Of a DNA stretch of 9,580 bases, positions 6,673 to 9,580 are shown piece by piece. The first letter of the stretch is position 1. Each line of letters opens with the position of its first letter. The notes beneath the pieces were generated by a model. That model was not told where the DNA came from. It was given only the letters and a program-made list of their open reading frames with translations, and made no database searches. Position numbers and translations under genes: made by a program. Source of the stretch: CAZXYF01 sp964644705 (GTDB lineage: Bacteria > Planctomycetota > Brocadiia > SM23-32); NCBI GenBank assembly GCA_964644705.1, contig CAZXYF010000120.1:1-9580 (forward strand), read 5' to 3'.

Positions 6673-7542
6673 TTACTGGTCCAGCAGGGGGAAATCCAGT
6701 TGTTCTCTTTTCTCCACGTAGGCTTCGGCCACCTGACGGGCCAAATTGCGGACGCGGCTAATGTAATTGGTTCGTTCCGCAACGCTGATTGCCCCTCGAG
6801 CGTCCAGAACGTTGAAAATATGTGAGCACTTCAGCACGTAGTCACAGGCGGGAAGAACCAGCTCCCGGTCAAGGGATTTATGCGCCTCCGTCTCACATTT
6901 ATCGAACCAGTCCAGGTGAGAATCAACGTTCGCTACTTCGAAGTTGTACTCGCTGAACTCCACCTCTTCCTGACGACGCAGTTCACCGTAGTTGATCCCG
7001 GGAGTCCATTCCAGATCGAAGACGCTTTCCTCGCGCTGGATGAACATGGCGATGCGTTCCAGCCCGTAGGTCAGTTCCACGCAAACCGGTTCAAGATCAA
7101 TACCACCGACCTGCTGGAAATACGTGAACTGCGTGATTTCCATACCGTCCAGCCAGATCTCCCAGCCCAGGCCCGTTGCGCCCAGAGTGGGGCTTTCCCA
7201 GTCATCCTCAACGAATCGCACGTCATGTTCGACCAGGTCAATCCCCAGAGCCTCAAGGCTGTCCAGATAAACCTGTTGGGAGTCGACCGGAGCAGGTTTG
7301 AGAATGACCTGAAACTGATAATATGCACCGAGTCGATTGGGGTTTTCTCCGTATCGGCCGTCGGCGGGGCGGCGGGAGGGTTCCACGTAGGCCACGTTCC
7401 ATGGTTCCGGTCCCAGGGACCGGAGAAACGTGGCGGGATTGAACGTGCCCGCGCCGACTTCAACATCGTAGGGTTGTTCGAGAATGCAGTCACGGTCAAC
7501 CCAGTAATTTTGCAGTTTTAGTATGAGTTCCTGGAAATTCAC
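6673..7542 (-). CDS. glyQ: Glycyl-tRNA synthetase alpha subunit
   Basis: Catalytic chain of the bacterial alpha2beta2 glycyl-tRNA synthetase, which activates glycine and, with the GlyS beta chain, charges tRNA-Gly in the cytosol. The 289 residues (E. coli has 303) are collinear with the family: QPYDVEVGAGTFNPATFLR (23-41), GPEPW (44-48), YVEPSRRPADGRYGENPNR (52-70), class II motif 2 region VRFVEDDWESPTLGA (108-122), QFTYFQQVGG (138-147), motif 3 ELTYGLERIAMFIQ (156-169) and NVLDARGAISVAER (244-257). The start is GTG at 7542, supported by GAGGAA eight bases upstream. The usual partner glyS does not follow: downstream is a 199-base gap and a gene on the other strand, and no beta-chain sequence occurs in this window. 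The beta subunit must be encoded elsewhere. Identity is certain. Confidence 0.98.
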   Translation of the reverse strand: MNFQELILKLQNYWVDRDCILEQPYDVEVGAGTFNPATFLRSLGPEPWNVAYVEPSRRPADGRYGENPNRLGAYYQFQVILKPAPVDSQQVYLDSLEALGIDLVEHDVRFVEDDWESPTLGATGLGWEIWLDGMEITQFTYFQQVGGIDLEPVCVELTYGLERIAMFIQREESVFDLEWTPGINYGELRRQEEVEFSEYNFEVANVDSHLDWFDKCETEAHKSLDRELVLPACDYVLKCSHIFNVLDARGAISVAERTNYISRVRNLARQVAEAYVEKREQLDFPLLDQ

Positions 7543-7576
7543 CGTTGTTGTTCCTCAGAAAGTTTCTAAAGGGTGG

Positions 7577-7607
7577 GTTATATCGTCCGTTCGCCCGACG
7601 GGTCCAA
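7577..7607 (-). promoter_or_regulatory. Possible promoter for glyQ
   Basis: On the minus strand TTGGAC (7602-7607) precedes TATAAC (7577-7582) with a 19-base spacer, slightly longer than ideal. Start of transcription would be near 7570, about 28 bases before the GTG. The 235-base gap between this gene and the small membrane-protein gene holds no gene and no T-box-like element that I can see. Confidence 0.4.
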
Positions 7608-7777
7608 CTGTCGGTGGTAGAAAGCAATTCAGGTTGCCGTCCGGTGCCGCTTTCTATCGAGCATAATGGTATCAGGAAGATTGTCGGCGCGCAATGAGTG
7701 GGATGGTCTGCCCGGATGACGCTGAAGCGTCCGGTGACGGCGCGGGGGAGCGGGCCTGAAGTTGAGCCGATAGCTCC

Positions 7778-8197
7778 TCAAACACCGGTGAGCAGACCCG
7801 ATGCGGATATGGCGAGAACAATGACCTGCAGGCATACGATGACGAGGTAGCACCAGTTTTTTTTCTTGATGTATGTGGGGATGAGGGTCAGCAGTCCGAC
7901 AATGGTGAGCAGGCCCAGCAGCGCGATGCCGATAAAATTAAGAAAGTCGGCGTGATCGATCAAACTAACCCATCCCCAGTTGGCCGGCAAATTGGCTTTC
8001 TCCACATATTTACCGGACTGCAGAGCCCAATATTCCTGAAGCTGTTTGAACGGCACATAGGGATCCAGAAGCCCCATGAGGTAGATGGTGTAGCTGATCA
8101 CCAGAAGGGCGATCCCGCTCCAAGCCCCGAATTTCAGGAAGGTCGCATAACGTTTTTGTTCGGCGGGCACGATATCTTTCTTGTTTGGTTTGCTCAT
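7778..8197 (-). CDS. Small three-helix membrane protein, TauE partner (DUF1634-like)
   Basis: A 139-residue inner-membrane protein of unknown biochemical role. A charged N-terminus (MSKPNKKD, about 22 residues) leads into a helix at about 24-44; then a polar stretch (45-84) rich in aromatic residues (EYWALQ, NWGWVS); then helices at about 85-107 and 115-137, separated by the basic turn IKKKNW. This layout resembles the DUF1634 proteins often encoded beside TauE/SafE exporters, but I could not test the domain assignment. The ATG at 8197 has AGAGGTG about five bases before it. Its start lies only 34 bases after the exporter's stop, with no promoter or terminator between, so the two are co-transcribed. 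It may be an accessory subunit or stabiliser of the exporter; that is inference from gene order. Confidence 0.7.
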   Translation of the reverse strand: MSKPNKKDIVPAEQKRYATFLKFGAWSGIALLVISYTIYLMGLLDPYVPFKQLQEYWALQSGKYVEKANLPANWGWVSLIDHADFLNFIGIALLGLLTIVGLLTLIPTYIKKKNWCYLVIVCLQVIVLAISASGLLTGV

Positions 8198-8231
8198 TTT
8201 TCACCTCTGCGGTAACGCGCGGGTATTGTCG

Positions 8232-9206
8232 TTATCCCCATCCCAGCCCTTTGGCCAGTGCTTTGCCGCCGGCAAAGATCAAAACGGCAATGACAACGTA
8301 ACGGATGATTTTGGGATGAGTTTTTTCGAAAATTTTGACGCCGACTTTGGCTCCCAGCATAAGTCCCAGGATGGAGGGCACCGTCATAAGCGGTATGAGG
8401 CATCCTTTGTTCAGGTAAATCCAGGAGGCGGAGGTTCCGGTGATGGAAATGAGAAATACACTGGATCCCACTGCCACTTTGATGGGGGCGCCGAGGAGTA
8501 TGTTGAGCGCCGGTACATTGGCCCACCCAGCGCCCAGCCCAAACATGCCCCCGGCCAGGCCGATGAACGCAAAAAGCAGGAATCCCTGCGGCGTGCGGTG
8601 TGTCTGCCATTTGACCTCTTCACCACTGGTTTCCTCGATGTATGAGCTGCCAATTCCCAGCAGACCGCCCAGAGCATCCTGTTCAGTGACTTCTGGCCGT
8701 TCAACATCGCGGGAGAAAATAAGCAGACCGGAGACAAAAAGAATCAGGCACCCCAGGCAGATCTGGACCACACTCGTGGGGAGGGAAAGACCGATAAGCG
8801 CGCCGATGATAGAGAATATAGATGCAACGAAGGCGAACGGCAGAGCGAGGCGGAGGTTGGCAAGATTATTTCTGAGCAGACGGGGGCCAGCGGCAAGAGC
8901 GCATGCAAGTGCGACGAAAAGCCCCGTTCCGCGTACGAAGTCCAGGTGAAAGGGGAAAAAAGCGCTGACAAGGGGCACAAACAATACACCCCCGCCAACT
9001 CCGGCAAGAACGGCGAGTATTCCCAGGAAAAACGTGAATACAAAAAGACTGAGCGGCCAGAACCAGATGGCCGTGCTGCCACCCTGAGAGGCGACGGCTT
9101 CACCGCCAGCCAGTGCGGATTGACCGACGAAAAACAACAGAAAACAGAGCAACAGAAGGACAGATTTTATAGGCCGATTGGTGTGCATGGAATATGTCTG
9201 CTGCAT
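8232..9206 (-). CDS. TauE/SafE-family anion exporter
   Basis: Inner-membrane permease of the TauE/SafE family, whose characterised members move sulfite, sulfoacetate or related organosulfur anions, usually outward. From ATG 9206 it is 324 residues. Residues 15-33 form a hydrophobic stretch ending SALA-GG, either a signal peptide or a first helix. The two family repeats are marked by GVGGGVLFVP (69-78) and FGLGAGWANVPAL (222-234), with helices in two bundles. Between them is a polar loop (about 167-207) with many acidic residues. The second-half motif AGWANVPALN and the paired small membrane gene suggest a defined subfamily. The start is uncertain: ATG 9206, ATG 9188 and TTG 9245 are all in frame and none has a clear ribosome site. 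Specific substrate cannot be read from sequence; a sulfur anion is likely by family. Confidence 0.88.
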   Translation of the reverse strand: MQQTYSMHTNRPIKSVLLLLCFLLFFVGQSALAGGEAVASQGGSTAIWFWPLSLFVFTFFLGILAVLAGVGGGVLFVPLVSAFFPFHLDFVRGTGLFVALACALAAGPRLLRNNLANLRLALPFAFVASIFSIIGALIGLSLPTSVVQICLGCLILFVSGLLIFSRDVERPEVTEQDALGGLLGIGSSYIEETSGEEVKWQTHRTPQGFLLFAFIGLAGGMFGLGAGWANVPALNILLGAPIKVAVGSSVFLISITGTSASWIYLNKGCLIPLMTVPSILGLMLGAKVGVKIFEKTHPKIIRYVVIAVLIFAGGKALAKGLGWG

Positions 9207-9277
9207 CAAGTTCAGGAAAATTGGATGGCGGGCCGGGCCGCTCAAATTGTGTGGGATGGTCTGGAAATTAGCACGTG

Positions 9278-9306
9278 AATTTAGTGGAATGCCTGCCCGG
9301 TGTCAA
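9278..9306 (-). promoter_or_regulatory. Sigma70-type promoter for the TauE operon
   Basis: The minus strand carries a perfect TTGACA (9301-9306), a 17-base spacer and TAAATT (9278-9283), four of six matches to the -10 consensus. Start of transcription would be near 9271, giving a leader of about 65 bases to ATG 9206 or 83 to ATG 9188. It fits the gene order well and implies that the exporter and its small partner form a two-gene unit. Confidence 0.65.
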
Positions 9307-9580
9307 TTCGAAAGGTGTGACTGATCTCTGCACTTTGTCCAGTGGTGAGGTGGACGATCCGGATGGCACCAGGCATTGCCGCTGGGTGGTTCCGCGTCCC
9401 GTTTCCGTTTTTATCATGAACAAAGCTGATACTGCGTTCACTAAGAGGGTGAAGCAAGAGCCTACGTGAGACATCTGGGACGTATTGTTTGTAAGCATTC
9501 AGTGAACCACGTTATTCCAGATGGACCTACTGCCGGGCTCGTCCCGGTTGAGGCGTACTTCTGCACTACCCGAAGTGGCA
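9307..9580. other. Right-hand end without a recognisable gene
   Basis: Upstream of the TauE promoter the sequence to the window edge shows no supported gene. Two overlapping short open frames on opposite strands (64 residues plus, 76 residues minus) lack ribosome sites and recognisable motifs. A small dyad CCGGG/CCCGG (9533-9547) has no T-run. No tRNA cloverleaf is seen. The stretch may hold control sites for a neighbour beyond the edge. Confidence 0.5.

Noticed and set aside
6880..7521. A 213-residue plus-strand open frame opposite glyQ
   Set aside because: It is antisense to a highly conserved synthetase gene and has no motif or ribosome site that supports it.
1444..7681. A shared 12-mer ATCAGGAAGATT near the pgi promoter (about 1444) and upstream of glyQ (about 7670)
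   Set aside because: A few 12-base matches are expected by chance in this length, and the second copy is not beside a matching promoter.
7712..7734. Hairpin CCGG-ACGC/GCGT-CCGG downstream of the small membrane-protein gene as a terminator
   Set aside because: The stem is interrupted by a three-base bulge and no T-run follows on the minus strand, so termination is not supported.
7698..9263. A 13-base exact repeat (7698-7710 and 9251-9263) on either side of the TauE operon
   Set aside because: One such match is expected by chance in nearly 10 kb, and the repeat does not extend; no target-site duplication or transposase is present.
9275..9498. Short overlapping open frames at the right-hand end
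   Set aside because: They overlap on opposite strands, lack ribosome sites and motifs, and one covers the exporter promoter.

Overview
The window reads as an ordinary, gene-dense stretch of bacterial chromosome: nine protein genes, short intergenic gaps, and base composition somewhat above half G+C throughout. I see no rRNA, tRNA, insertion sequence, CRISPR array or phage gene. The organism looks Gram-negative: an RseC-type membrane protein, a WaaP-like kinase of the type that acts on lipopolysaccharide, and envelope-glycan enzymes occur together. The sulfatase and the particular kinase subfamily (an aspartate-DFQ type with a long C-terminal tail) remind me of the Planctomycetota/Verrucomicrobiota/Kiritimatiellota group, while the TauE-plus-small-membrane-protein pair is also common in sulfur-metabolising deltaproteobacteria. 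Placement is therefore a low-confidence inference.

Layout, left to right. (1) Glucose-6-phosphate isomerase (pgi, minus strand, 19-1404) has its own near-consensus promoter. (2) A minus-strand cluster 1532-4348 holds, in transcription order, a sulfatase without a signal peptide, a WaaP/Kdo-type small kinase 36 bases behind it, and an RseC/MucC-like membrane protein that probably also has its own promoter. (3) A divergent control region (4349-4648) carries back-to-back sigma70-type promoters. (4) A plus-strand pair 4649-6473 encodes a short CE4 polysaccharide deacetylase and, one base after its stop codon, a GT4 glycosyltransferase. (5) After a convergent gap lies glyQ (glycyl-tRNA synthetase alpha chain, minus strand, GTG start), without glyS beside it. 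(6) A minus-strand pair encodes a TauE/SafE-type anion exporter and a three-helix membrane protein 34 bases downstream, behind a promoter with a perfect TTGACA box. (7) The last 300 or so bases have no convincing gene.

How they may work together: the sulfatase/kinase and deacetylase/glycosyltransferase units face away from a common control region, and all four are the kinds of enzyme that build or decorate a surface glycan or lipid-linked sugar. A small envelope-glycan locus between two housekeeping genes (pgi and glyQ) is the best reading, but no substrate can be named from sequence alone. The most notable points are the cytosolic sulfatase coupled to an atypical kinase, the glycosyltransferase that has lost two usually conserved donor-site residues, and the separation of glyQ from glyS. 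I found no clear sign of a wholly new system.
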